Position numbers and translations under genes: made by a program. A stretch of DNA of 64,000 nt from Hymenobacter oligotrophus. Its GTDB lineage: Bacteria > Bacteroidota > Bacteroidia > Cytophagales > Hymenobacteraceae. The stretch is from NCBI RefSeq assembly GCF_003574965.1, contig NZ_CP032317.1, forward strand, positions 1,302,001 through 1,366,000. Reading direction: 5' to 3'. Below the pieces are notes generated by a model. It searched no databases. It saw only the letters and a program-made list of their open reading frames with translations, and was not told where the DNA came from. How positions within the stretch are numbered: the stretch's first letter is position 1; each line of letters opens with the position of its first letter. Below, in pieces: positions 34,829 through 43,228 of the stretch.

Positions 34829-35416
34829 CTAACGCTTAGCTGCCAAAGACTGCTTGAGCAAGCTTATGGTTTGGGCTCCGTCGGAGGGCCGCGGTGCATC
34901 AAGGTGCCGAATGCGCCCGTCGCGCCCGATTATCAAGTACGTCGGAAAACCCTGCACACCGTAGCGGCGGGCTGCTCGTATTCCCTGCGGATCGAGCAAA
35001 TGGATGGTAGAAGGGCCATCCAGCGCGTGTTGCCGCACGGCGCGGACCCAATCATCCACTACAATGTCGGTGGAGATGTACACGAACACCACATCTTGGC
35101 CTGCAAACTTGCGCCGGAGCTCTGCGGCGGGGGCAGCCTCGGCTACGCACGGCTTGCAACCCGCAAACCAGAAGTCGAGGTACACCACCTTGCCCCGCAA
35201 CTCTTGCATGGCAACGGCTTTACCCATCAAGTCCTGCAAACGAAAGTCGGGCGCCAAGCTGCCTACCCGCAACGCCGTAGCCGTTTGCCAATTGGTCTCC
35301 ACGCTCCCACCCGCCGCAAGCACGCTGGCCTCGGTGGCCAGCACATAGGCAGGCTGGCCATTGGGCGTAGCAATACTCCAACCTAGGGCACCGAGCAGGA
35401 GCAAGACAGTTTTCAT
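34829..35416 (-). CDS. Exported TlpA-like thioredoxin
   Basis: The 195-residue protein has a signal peptide (MKTVLLLLGALGWSIA) and one thioredoxin domain with Cys-Lys-Pro-Cys (FAGCKPCVAEA) and cis-Pro in GFPTYLI. It is the short paralogue of the neighbouring 498-residue protein. The start at 35416 is chosen for the signal peptide; a longer frame to 35488 would have to be translated across the terminator at 35432-35466. No -7 element is visible between the terminator and the ATG, so expression may need readthrough from the VWA gene. Confidence 0.82.
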   Translation of the reverse strand: MKTVLLLLGALGWSIATPNGQPAYVLATEASVLAAGGSVETNWQTATALRVGSLAPDFRLQDLMGKAVAMQELRGKVVYLDFWFAGCKPCVAEAAPAAELRRKFAGQDVVFVYISTDIVVDDWVRAVRQHALDGPSTIHLLDPQGIRAARRYGVQGFPTYLIIGRDGRIRHLDAPRPSDGAQTISLLKQSLAAKR

Positions 35417-35431
35417 TTGCCAAATAAGCAA

Positions 35432-35466
35432 AAAAGCCGCTGCGAAACATCGTCGCAGCGGCTTTT
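35432..35466 (-). terminator. Terminator after the VWA gene, in front of tlpA
   Basis: AAAAGCCGCTGCGA pairs perfectly with TCGCAGCGGCTTTT around a 7-nt loop. Minus-strand output ends in TTTTTT. It ends about 15 bp before the TlpA-like ATG. Confidence 0.88.
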
Positions 35467-35511
35467 GGGGCTTCAAGCCGTGGCCCATGCACGCACTACC
35501 GTCGCACCAAC

Positions 35512-36615
35512 CTAAAGGCTCTTGCGACGGTTGCGCTTGTAATCTTCGAAAATGAGCCCGCCCAGGCCTTTCAGCGAGCTGTAATACGCTTTGCCTTGGT
35601 TAGTCTCGGTGAACTCGCGCACAAACTGCTGCAGGTACGGATCGGAGGCAATCATGAAGGTGGTGATGGGGATTTTGAGGCGGCGGGCGGCGGCGGCCAG
35701 GTTCAGGGTTTTGTTAACCACCTTGCGGTCGAGGCCGAAGGAGTTTTTGTAGTAGCCGCCGGGCTCTTTCAGGCAAGTAGGCTTGCCGTCGGTAATCATA
35801 AAGATTTGCTTATTAGCCGTTTTGCGCTTGCGCAGCAAATCCATAGCCAGCTCCAGCCCTGCCACGGTGTTGGTGTGGTAGGGCCCCACTTGCAGGTAGG
35901 GCAAATCCTTCACCTCAATCTGCCAGGCATCGTTGCCGAACACGATGATGTCGAGAAAGTCCTTGGGGTATTTTTGCTTCACGAGCTCGGCCAGGGCCAT
36001 GGCCACTTTTTTGGCCGGCGTGATGCGGTCTTCGCCGTACAAAATCATCGAGTGCGAAATGTCGATCATCAGCACCGTGCTCGTTTGCGTTTTGTGCTCG
36101 GTGTCGCGTACTTCCAGGTCGCCCTCGGTCAGCAAAAAGTTACCCTCGAGGCCGTGGTTGAGCTGGGCGTTGCGGAGGCTCTCGGTCATCTCGATTTGCT
36201 CGATGGTGTCGCCGAACTGGTAGTCGCGCAGGTCGGTAGTTAGCTCGTCGCCCTGGCCGGCGTGCGGGGTGCGGTGGTTGCCCTGGTTGCCGCGCTTCAG
36301 CTTGCCGAAAATTTCTTCGAGGGCAGATTTACGAATGAGCTGCTCCGATTTGGCCGTGATTTTAAGCTCGCCGAGTTGCTGCTCGTTTTCGTCGATGTAG
36401 CCTTTTTTCTTCAGGTCCTCAATGAAGTCGCCCATGCCGTACTCGTCGTCGGTAAGGCCGTACTGCTTATCGAGCTCGTTGAGCCAGGAAAGCGCCTCCG
36501 CCACGTCGCCCGACGTGATGGTAACCAACTGCATAAACAACTTGAATAACGTGTCGAAGCCTTTTTCAGAGGATTCTTCGGGCACAAAATCGCGGAAGCG
36601 GAAGCCAACTGCCAT
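35512..36615 (-). CDS. VWA-domain protein, partner of the MoxR-like ATPase
   Basis: The 367-residue protein has a helical N-terminal part with a Gly/His-rich linker (about 105-125) and a C-terminal von Willebrand A domain. The metal-site residues are complete: Asp185-x-Ser187-x-Ser189 (DISHS), a Thr in YHTNTVAG and Asp in MITDGKPT. VWA/MoxR pairs act together as metal chelatase-like or chaperone machines. Here the ATPase is 3.7 kb away on the same strand with three unrelated genes between. No signal peptide, so it is probably cytoplasmic. Its terminator lies at 35432-35466. Confidence 0.85.
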   Translation of the reverse strand: MAVGFRFRDFVPEESSEKGFDTLFKLFMQLVTITSGDVAEALSWLNELDKQYGLTDDEYGMGDFIEDLKKKGYIDENEQQLGELKITAKSEQLIRKSALEEIFGKLKRGNQGNHRTPHAGQGDELTTDLRDYQFGDTIEQIEMTESLRNAQLNHGLEGNFLLTEGDLEVRDTEHKTQTSTVLMIDISHSMILYGEDRITPAKKVAMALAELVKQKYPKDFLDIIVFGNDAWQIEVKDLPYLQVGPYHTNTVAGLELAMDLLRKRKTANKQIFMITDGKPTCLKEPGGYYKNSFGLDRKVVNKTLNLAAAARRLKIPITTFMIASDPYLQQFVREFTETNQGKAYYSSLKGLGGLIFEDYKRNRRKSL

Positions 36616-36654
36616 AATTCAGAGGAATGTACCGGGAAACAACGGGTAGCCGGA

Positions 36655-36806
36655 GTTAGTTTTTGGTTGGTGGTTTTTGGTGATTGGTTTAGGCAGATTG
36701 GCCGCAGGCGCAACCTTACCCGTTGACACCTGGGTTGTGTTTCCACCAACGTTAGCCAACCATCAACTACGCAAAACCAAAAGCCATTAACCAAAAACCA
36801 TATATC
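36655..36806. repeat. C-poor/G-poor imperfect inverted repeat
   Basis: The left arm (36655-36692) is TTTTTGGTTGG-like and without C. The right arm (about 36756-36806) is CCAACCA/AACCAAAAACC-like and nearly without G. The right arm ends just before the ATG at 36809, as in the rnhA and rsgA gaps. Confidence 0.6.
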
Positions 36807-36808
36807 AA

Positions 36809-37090
36809 ATGAAAGCAATCTGGAACAACACGGTATTGGCCGAAAGCGATGATACCGTGGTAGTTGAAAACAACCACTACTTTCCGGCCGAGTCGCTGAA
36901 CCGAGAATATTTCGAAGACAGCATCGCCCAAACCACCTGCCCCTGGAAGGGCCGGGCTAGCTACTACTCGGTGCGCGCCAACGGCGAGCTGAACAAGGAC
37001 GCTGCCTGGTATTACCCCGATCCGAAACCCGCCGCCGAAAATATCCGTAATCGCGTGGCATTCTGGAAGGGCGTGCAAGTGGTTCGGTAG
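36809..37090 (+). CDS. DUF427 domain protein
   Basis: The 93-residue protein is a single DUF427 domain: an N-terminal MKAIWNNTVLAESDDTVVVE, the conserved YFPAESLNREYF, TTCPWKGRASYYSV and the end VAFWKGV. DUF427 proteins form small beta-folds of unknown role; they are cytoplasmic and often stand alone. It is preceded by a G-poor/C-poor inverted repeat. The following lipoprotein gene starts 94 bp downstream. Confidence 0.9.
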   Translation: MKAIWNNTVLAESDDTVVVENNHYFPAESLNREYFEDSIAQTTCPWKGRASYYSVRANGELNKDAAWYYPDPKPAAENIRNRVAFWKGVQVVR

Positions 37091-37184
37091 CGGTTTTTGT
37101 AACCCGCTGGCGGCACTCGCGTTTGCATATATGGATTTCCATATTTGCTTTGCTTCTTCTTCTCCACTCCTTTTTCAGCGACCC

Positions 37185-37835
37185 ATGAAATTTACCCCTA
37201 CGGCTTGGTGGCTTGGTGCTGCCGCTCTGCTCCTGACGGCCAGCTGCGACTCTGCGCGCAACGCGACCGACGATGCAACGAGCGACGCCGCCGTTTCAAC
37301 CTCCGTTGAATCCACCACCCCTGCCGACGTGACGTTTAACCGCGACCTGACGCAGGGCGAATACCGCTTTCAAATCCAGTCAGCTTCTCTCGACAACGGC
37401 CAGCAGCTCACCATCCGCACCCGCCGGGGCGATGCGCTGGTTACCGACCCCATTCGGATGAACGTGCAGGGCAGCGTTACGGATGCCATTATGGGCGACC
37501 TGAACGGCAACGGCAACCCCGAGCTTTACGTGATTACCAGCGGCTCGGGCACGGGCTCGTTTGGCGGTGTAGAGGCCTACGAGTTTGTGGAGCGCGCCTT
37601 CCGGCCGGTGCAGGCGCCGCCCAAGCTGAGCGCCGATTTGGCCGCCGGCTACAGCGGACAGGACAAGTACGAAATCCGGGGCAACCGCCTGGTGCGCACT
37701 TTCCCGGTAACCAGCAGCGGCACCACCACCGCGGGCGGCGATGCCAGCAGCACCCGCACCGTGGAGTACACCCTCAACAAAGAGGGCATGCTGATGCCCG
37801 TAACCACGCCCGCCGGCACCGACAACAAGCGCTAG
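37185..37835 (+). CDS. PliI-like lysozyme-inhibitor family lipoprotein, copy 1
   Basis: The 216-residue protein has a lipoprotein signal (lipobox LTASC) and a Thr/Ser/Ala-rich linker. Its domain contains DLNGNGNPELYVITSGSGT and GSFGGVEAYEF, then NRLVRTFPV. The NGNPEL and GS-F/Y-G elements resemble PliI, the periplasmic inhibitor of invertebrate-type lysozyme, whose SGxY motif contacts the enzyme; here Tyr is Phe. I infer an envelope protein that may block lysozyme-like hydrolases, and this is tentative. A terminator separates it from its paralogue. Confidence 0.6.
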   Translation: MKFTPTAWWLGAAALLLTASCDSARNATDDATSDAAVSTSVESTTPADVTFNRDLTQGEYRFQIQSASLDNGQQLTIRTRRGDALVTDPIRMNVQGSVTDAIMGDLNGNGNPELYVITSGSGTGSFGGVEAYEFVERAFRPVQAPPKLSADLAAGYSGQDKYEIRGNRLVRTFPVTSSGTTTAGGDASSTRTVEYTLNKEGMLMPVTTPAGTDNKR

Positions 37836-37856
37836 CACGCTGCCCCGAGCATATGC

Positions 37857-37888
37857 AAAAGGCCCGCCTCCCAGGCGGGCCTTTTTTT
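37857..37888 (+). terminator. Terminator between the PliI-like genes
   Basis: AAAGGCCCGCCT pairs with AGGCGGGCCTTT around CCC, with A4 before and T7 after. Confidence 0.9.
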
Positions 37889-37995
37889 GCGGCAGCGCCA
37901 AGCAAACGGGGCAAGCGCGCAACCCGGCAAGCGGCCAGGCGTTTGTTAAAAGCAATTGTACAGCTACGGCATTCGCCCAACCTTTTGCCTGCCTT

Positions 37996-38625
37996 ATGAT
38001 TGCACGTATTCCTTGCTTGCGCCCAGCGGCCCTAGGTTGCTTGGCGGCGTTGCTCGGCAGCTGCGACTCGCAGCGCACCGCCACCGAAACCGCCGACCCC
38101 AACCCCACGGCTAGCACCGCCGTGCCCGCCCCCAACGAAAGCTTCCGGAAAGAGCTAAGCCGCGGCGACTACGACTTTGCCGTGCACACCGTAGGCAGCG
38201 GCTCGCAGCGCCAACTCACGCTGGAGGCCAAGCGCCTGGGCCGCGAGCTGATGGCCACTACCACCCCCATCGAGGGCGTGGTGGCCGATGCCGTGGTAAC
38301 CAACCTCAACAACGACGATTACCCCGAGCTGCTGGTGTTCATGAACGCGGCCGGCAGCGGCGCCTACGGCAAACTCGTGGGCTACGAATTCTTGAGCCGC
38401 GGCCGCCGCAACCTGTCGTTGCCGGCCCTGGAGGGACCGGCCGCCGTTGGCTACCTAGGGCACGATTCGTTTCGGGTGGAGGAGCGCAAAATTATCCGCA
38501 CGTTTCCGGTGTACTTGCCCACCGACCCCAACAGCTCGCCCTCGGGCGGCACGCGCGTGGTGGAGTACGAACTGCCCAAAAAGGAAGGCCTGATTACCAT
38601 GTTGGGCCACCGCACCTTGCCCTAG
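37996..38625 (+). CDS. PliI-like lysozyme-inhibitor family lipoprotein, copy 2
   Basis: The 209-residue lipoprotein (lipobox LGSC) is built like its upstream neighbour: Ser/Thr/Ala linker, NLNNDDYPELLVFM, AGSGAYGKLVGYEF and KIIRTFPVYL. It keeps the SGxYG form of the PliI motif. The two proteins share order and spacing of motifs but differ widely elsewhere, indicating an old tandem duplication. Its TAG stop lies in the CCTAGG copy at 38621. A strong shared terminator follows. Confidence 0.6.
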   Translation: MIARIPCLRPAALGCLAALLGSCDSQRTATETADPNPTASTAVPAPNESFRKELSRGDYDFAVHTVGSGSQRQLTLEAKRLGRELMATTTPIEGVVADAVVTNLNNDDYPELLVFMNAAGSGAYGKLVGYEFLSRGRRNLSLPALEGPAAVGYLGHDSFRVEERKIIRTFPVYLPTDPNSSPSGGTRVVEYELPKKEGLITMLGHRTLP

Positions 38626-38640
38626 GTGCCAATGCCACAA

Positions 38641-38682
38641 AACACCGCGCCCCGGCCTGTAGCAGGTCGGGGCGCGGTGTTT
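38641..38682. terminator. Bidirectional terminator
   Basis: AACACCGCGCCCC pairs perfectly with GGGGCGCGGTGTT around a 15-nt loop, between the second PliI-like gene and the converging desaturase gene. Confidence 0.8.
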
Positions 38683-38701
38683 ATGGCAAGTGGCCCGGAG
38701 G

Positions 38702-39679
38702 TTACTCAATCCACTTGAATTTGTACTCGAGCTTGGGCACCGGCATACGTTCGGATACGCGGCGCAAGCGAGCCGGCAGGGCCATAATGTAGTCGCGGGC
38801 TTTTTCGGCCTGGCCGTTGAGGCCAGTAATCTGGTCGATTTTCCAAGTGTTGATCAGCCCTTCCAGGATGTCGGTATAGTCCTGGCTGGTGTACACGCCC
38901 AGGCGCTGAGCAGCGTCGGTGAAGTGGCCAAAGGTTTTGCCCATTTCCACACCCAGTTCGCGCATGTAGTGCGCGGGCATCACAATCTTCTTGCGCATCA
39001 TGTCCTCGAAGGCCAGCATCATTTCCGATGGGTCTACTTCGAAGATTTTCTCCACGAACGTTTGGTACACGCGGGCGTGGCGCACTTCGTCGCCGGCAAT
39101 CATGCCGCACAGCTTCGAGAGGGCCGAGTCGCCGGCCTTGCGGGCCAGTGTGCCCACGCGGCGGTGCGAGAGGTTGGTAGCGGCCTCCTGGTACGAGGTG
39201 TACACGAAAGCGCGGTACGGGTCGTGGGCGGTGCCGAGGTCGAAGCCGTCGGCAATCAGGTACTGGGTGCTGATTTCGAACTCGCGCATGTTCACGCGGC
39301 CGCTCAGGTACAGGTAGCGGTTGAGCAGGTCGCCGTGGCGGTTTTCTTCGGCCGTCCAGCCCCGGATCCACTGCGCCCAGCCGTTGTTGGGGTCGCGGTT
39401 GAGGTTATCGAGTGAATGAAACCACGCCTCGTAGTTGGGCAACGCTTCTTCGGTGATGGTGTCGCCGACAAGTACGGCCAACAGGTCGTAGCTCAGCTCC
39501 TTGGCCCGCTCGCGCAGGGCCTTTACTTCGTCGAAAAAGTTGTCGAGGCGCGAATCGGGCAGGAAGTCAGAGGGCTGCCAGCTGTCTTCAACTTTCTTGA
39601 GGAAAGTACCAATGTTCTCACGCAGAAATACCTCGAGGTGCTGAAGTACTTCGCCGCGCGATGTCATGGAGGCAATCAT
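38702..39679 (-). CDS. Acyl-ACP desaturase (soluble diiron)
   Basis: The 325-residue protein carries the diiron ligands of plant-type stearoyl-ACP desaturases: Glu-Glu-x-x-His (EENRHG, 111-115), Glu in YQEAATNLSHRR and Glu198-x-x-His201 (DEVRHA). It probably introduces a cis double bond into acyl-ACP chains for membrane unsaturation, using reduced ferredoxin. The frame runs upstream to 40075, but homology begins after 39679. ATGs at 39679 and 39667 are both possible. A very good promoter precedes it. Confidence 0.9.
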   Translation of the reverse strand: MIASMTSRGEVLQHLEVFLRENIGTFLKKVEDSWQPSDFLPDSRLDNFFDEVKALRERAKELSYDLLAVLVGDTITEEALPNYEAWFHSLDNLNRDPNNGWAQWIRGWTAEENRHGDLLNRYLYLSGRVNMREFEISTQYLIADGFDLGTAHDPYRAFVYTSYQEAATNLSHRRVGTLARKAGDSALSKLCGMIAGDEVRHARVYQTFVEKIFEVDPSEMMLAFEDMMRKKIVMPAHYMRELGVEMGKTFGHFTDAAQRLGVYTSQDYTDILEGLINTWKIDQITGLNGQAEKARDYIMALPARLRRVSERMPVPKLEYKFKWIE

Positions 39680-39732
39680 GTACGATGGGGAAAAGAGGTG
39701 ATGAGGGTAGAAAGGAGCAGTCGGGGAAAGCT

Positions 39733-39740
39733 CAAAAGTA
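39733..39740 (-). promoter_or_regulatory. Promoter of the desaturase gene
   Basis: TACTTTTG on the minus strand, with a minus-strand TTTG at 39763-39766 and 22 nt between: the best -33/-7 pair in the window. Confidence 0.7.
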
Positions 39741-39803
39741 GGCAATCGGCCGCAGTTGTAGCCAAAGCAAGCAACGCGCTTTCTACATACGGAGAAAACG
39801 CTG

Positions 39804-41423
39804 CTACGGGTGAATGGGCGATAAGGATACAACGCGACCGGAGGGCCAACTAACCCCCACCCAATGCTGCAAGTAATAGCGCCCGAACGCCTTGGCCTCG
39901 CCAGATGGTGGCAGGTACAGCAACGCCTCGGGCCGCTGCGCCAACCGGCGCAGCGCCTCGGGCTGGCTACGCGTGCCGGTAAGCTGCTGGCGCAAGCGCG
40001 GCTGCGAGGGGTCGAGGGTGTTCCAGCCCACCAGCAAGAGCCACGGCGCGCCGCCCTCGGCCACGTACTGTCCAAACGGCGACAGCGACTTAAACTGCTC
40101 TTCGAGCCCCACGGCTACCAACGGCCGGCCGCGCAACTGTTGCTGAAGCAGGGTGAGCTGCTGGGTGTGGCGCGCCTGCTCGGCGGCCAGCACACGGCTG
40201 CGGTGCAGCACCTTGTAGCCGTACAAACCGGCGACCAGCAACGCTATGCCCAAACCCAGACGGCGCCCTAGGTGCCGGCGCGGCGGCCAAGGTAAGGGAG
40301 CTTGCAGCACCACGGCCGCATGGCCCACCGCCAGCAGCGTGAGCAGCGGCCCGGCCAGCCGAGGCGGCAGTTTCAGCACCACGCCCAACCCGATAAGCAG
40401 CAGTCCAGCTCCTAGCACATACACCCACCACCCCCGGCGTTTTTGCAGCGGCCAAGCAGCTAGGGCGACCCAGGCCAGCCAAGCATGAAGCAGGAGCAGC
40501 GGGAAATAGTTGCGCAGCAGCTGGGTGGCTGCGGCTTGCAGCTTGGCCGGGGCGGTGCGGCGCAGGAAGTTTGGGTCGAGTTGAAACGCGCGGGCAAACA
40601 GCGCCTCGTTTACCAGGGTGGAGTCGCCGAGCACCCACTGCTCCACGGCCCGCACGCCCAGGCTGTCGGGGGCGGTGCGTGGCCGGGGGGCGTACAGCTG
40701 GTAATCGTTTACGTTCGATTTCAGCACATCGAGCTGGCGGTAGCGCGCGGCCTCCGGGCTGCGCCCTAGGTGCAGCACCCCGCCCCCTGCCAAGGCCACG
40801 CCGGCCGCCAGCGCTACCGCCAGCCAGCCGCGCCGCCACCCGGCCAGCCCTGCTGCCGCGGGCGCCACCACCACCAGCCCGAGCACGGCCGCGCTCGGCC
40901 GGATGGCCCAAGCCAAAGCAAACAGCGCTGCGCCCAGCAACAAAACGCCGCCTGACCGGCGGCTGCCACCTACGCGCTGCGCGGCAAACAACACCGCGCC
41001 ACCGGCCAGCAACAGCGGCACCCGCACGTAGTTAAACCACATGGCATGCTCGAGCCCGGCCAGCAGCAGAAACCCCGCCAGGGTGGCCGTGCGGGCGCGG
41101 CCACCCAAGTGCGGGCGCAGCAGGGCCTCGAGCACGGCCGTGAGCAGCACCAGGCTCAGGTACAACAGAGCGTAGAGCAGCAGGCCGTACCACGGCACCG
41201 CGGGCCAGTGCTGGTACAGAGCGGCTAGCAGCCAGGCCCAGCCATGAAAGTACAGGTGCAGGTTGGCAACGGGCGCAGCCGCCGTGCGCCCGCGCAGCAG
41301 CAGCGTAATTACGAAGTCGTCGTTGGTTTCGTAGTAGCACCCCGGGCCCAGCGCCACAAGCAGCAGCAAGCCCAGGGGCAAGCCCCAAATGCGCAGCCAG
41401 CTTGCTCGGGCCTCGTGGTTCAT
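39804..41423 (-). CDS. Polytopic membrane protein, possible GT-C glycosyltransferase
   Basis: The 539-residue protein has roughly ten membrane segments followed by a soluble C-terminal part of about 130 residues. The first extracytoplasmic loop has ETNDDFVITLLLRG; an acidic pair at this place is typical of GT-C enzymes, which use lipid-phosphate sugars. I cannot assign a family. It is divergent from a GT39-like gene with 74 bp between the start codons and opens the polysaccharide block. The frame extends to 41507, but MNHEARASW at 41423 is the credible start. Confidence 0.5.
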   Translation of the reverse strand: MNHEARASWLRIWGLPLGLLLLVALGPGCYYETNDDFVITLLLRGRTAAAPVANLHLYFHGWAWLLAALYQHWPAVPWYGLLLYALLYLSLVLLTAVLEALLRPHLGGRARTATLAGFLLLAGLEHAMWFNYVRVPLLLAGGAVLFAAQRVGGSRRSGGVLLLGAALFALAWAIRPSAAVLGLVVVAPAAAGLAGWRRGWLAVALAAGVALAGGGVLHLGRSPEAARYRQLDVLKSNVNDYQLYAPRPRTAPDSLGVRAVEQWVLGDSTLVNEALFARAFQLDPNFLRRTAPAKLQAAATQLLRNYFPLLLLHAWLAWVALAAWPLQKRRGWWVYVLGAGLLLIGLGVVLKLPPRLAGPLLTLLAVGHAAVVLQAPLPWPPRRHLGRRLGLGIALLVAGLYGYKVLHRSRVLAAEQARHTQQLTLLQQQLRGRPLVAVGLEEQFKSLSPFGQYVAEGGAPWLLLVGWNTLDPSQPRLRQQLTGTRSQPEALRRLAQRPEALLYLPPSGEAKAFGRYYLQHWVGVSWPSGRVVSLSPIHP

Positions 41424-41497
41424 GGGGGTGCAAGGTACACGCTGCAGCTCATCCGTGAGGGCCGGGCGGGCTGCCGATTTCTGCGCAACTTGCCTGC

Positions 41498-43156
41498 GTG
41501 AATGCAATTGCCCGCCTGCGCGCTTGGCTGCCCACCCTTACACTGGGGTTTGTGGTGCTGTTTACGGTCGCGTACTTCATCCTCAGCCACGAAGGCCTGT
41601 ACGCCCTCGACGACTACTTCTACTCCCGCTACGCCCACCAGTTGCTGCACGGCCGCTTCCAACTAGGGCCCGACCCGCAAGGCCTGCTGCACGACCCGCT
41701 GCACGAGCGTTGGCTGATTTTCGGGCCGGTGGCGCTGTGCTATGCTTTGTTTGGCGTGAACATCTGGAGCACCACGCTGTGGCCGCTGCTGGCTACTCTG
41801 CTGTGCTCGGTGCTGATATGGGCCCGCTACCGCCGCCTGCAACCCGTGGTGGCCTGCGGGGCCATGCTGCTGCTGGGCCTGCACTACTTCGCGCTCAACC
41901 TCAGCAACTACCTCTACCCCGACAACATCAACATGCTGGCCTGCTTTGCCGCGGCGCTGGCGTTGCTGGTGGGCCGGCAGCGCGGGCAGCGCGCGGTGCG
42001 GTGGGGCGCGGGCTTTGCCCTGCTCAACTTCGCGGCGCTGCTCTGCAAAGAAACCATCGTGTACTACGCGCCTTTTTACCTCGGCCTGTTGGGGCTCGAT
42101 GCGCTGCGGCGGCAGCACGGGCGGTTTTGGCTGGCGGCGTTTGCCACGGGCGCGGCAGTGTTGGTTGGCTACTTGGCCTTTTACCAGCTGCAAACCAACG
42201 ACGCCTTGTACCGGGTGCACCTCATCGAAAACACCAACGAGTTTCTGAAGGAAGGCAACTACCTGCTGGGCAACCGCGCCGCGCTCTGGGCCCGGCTTAC
42301 CCTAGGTCCGGTGCAGTTTTTGGTGGGCACGGGGCTGGGGCTGGCGGTGCTGCTGGCCGCGGGCGCTGCCTTCCGGCCCGCCGAGGCCGGGCCTGCCTCC
42401 GCTCCCGACGACCGGCGTTTTTGGCTGGGGCTGGCCTTCAGCACTTTGGCGTTTTATTGGTTTGGCAGCACCTCCGTAACGCAGTACAACCCCATTACGC
42501 TGCTGCCGCGCATGGCTACGCCGCTGCTGCCGCCGCTGTGCCTGGCCGCTGGCTACGGCCTGGCCGATGTGCTGCGTACCGGCCGCCGCACGCTGCTCTA
42601 CGCCGCGTTGCTGCTGGCCTGTGCCGCCTACGACCGCGGCAGCGCCGCCATTCTGTACGCGGGATGGGCCGTGCTGATGGGCGCCTTATGGCTGGCGCCG
42701 CGCCTGCGCCGCCTGAAGCCCAACAGCCCTGCCTACGTGGCCCTAGGTCTGCTGGGCCTGGCCCTGGTGCTGGCCCTGCGCCCGGCGCACTTCATGCGCA
42801 AGCCCAGCGTGTCGGGGCACTTTCCGCAGCACCGCATCATCCGCCAACACCTCGGCGGGCCGCAGCCGGGCGTGGTGTTCGTGGATGATTACCTCACCGG
42901 CAACTACGATTTTTATTACGGCTACGAGGTGCCGGCCGGGCTGCAGTTTCGCCGCTACTGGGCCCGCGACTCGGTGCAGCTACGGCCGCCGCAACAAGCC
43001 TGGCTGCTGCTCAACCGGGCTACGCTCAGCAACCCCGAGCTCACGCGCAAGCTGCTCCGGTACTCGCCCGACAGCGTACTAAGCTGGTACCCCCACCGGC
43101 AACTGGTAGCGCAGGATGGCCCGGTGGAGCTGTACCAAATTCGGCAGCTTCGGTAG
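41498..43156 (+). CDS. GT39-like membrane glycosyltransferase
   Basis: The 552-residue protein has about eleven membrane segments and a first loop with ALDDYFYSRYAHQLLHGRF, the Asp-Asp and downstream Gly-Arg pattern of ArnT/PMT-like GT-C enzymes. A later LCKETIVYYAP (Lys-Glu-Thr) is also typical. It probably transfers a sugar from a polyprenyl phosphate to an envelope acceptor. The GTG at 41498 is the start; an ATG at 41502 is out of frame. It converges with the GT2 gene. Confidence 0.7.
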   Translation: MNAIARLRAWLPTLTLGFVVLFTVAYFILSHEGLYALDDYFYSRYAHQLLHGRFQLGPDPQGLLHDPLHERWLIFGPVALCYALFGVNIWSTTLWPLLATLLCSVLIWARYRRLQPVVACGAMLLLGLHYFALNLSNYLYPDNINMLACFAAALALLVGRQRGQRAVRWGAGFALLNFAALLCKETIVYYAPFYLGLLGLDALRRQHGRFWLAAFATGAAVLVGYLAFYQLQTNDALYRVHLIENTNEFLKEGNYLLGNRAALWARLTLGPVQFLVGTGLGLAVLLAAGAAFRPAEAGPASAPDDRRFWLGLAFSTLAFYWFGSTSVTQYNPITLLPRMATPLLPPLCLAAGYGLADVLRTGRRTLLYAALLLACAAYDRGSAAILYAGWAVLMGALWLAPRLRRLKPNSPAYVALGLLGLALVLALRPAHFMRKPSVSGHFPQHRIIRQHLGGPQPGVVFVDDYLTGNYDFYYGYEVPAGLQFRRYWARDSVQLRPPQQAWLLLNRATLSNPELTRKLLRYSPDSVLSWYPHRQLVAQDGPVELYQIRQLR

Positions 43157-43228
43157 GCTAAACCGATTAGTCGTTTGCTCACATAATACAGTCACCTTCA
43201 AGGCACATGTACCTACATAAAGCAACTT

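Noticed and set aside
41389-42888. Plus-strand 499-residue open frame
   Set aside because: It overlaps the GT39-like gene in another frame and has an Arg/Ala/Pro-rich composition with no recognisable domain.
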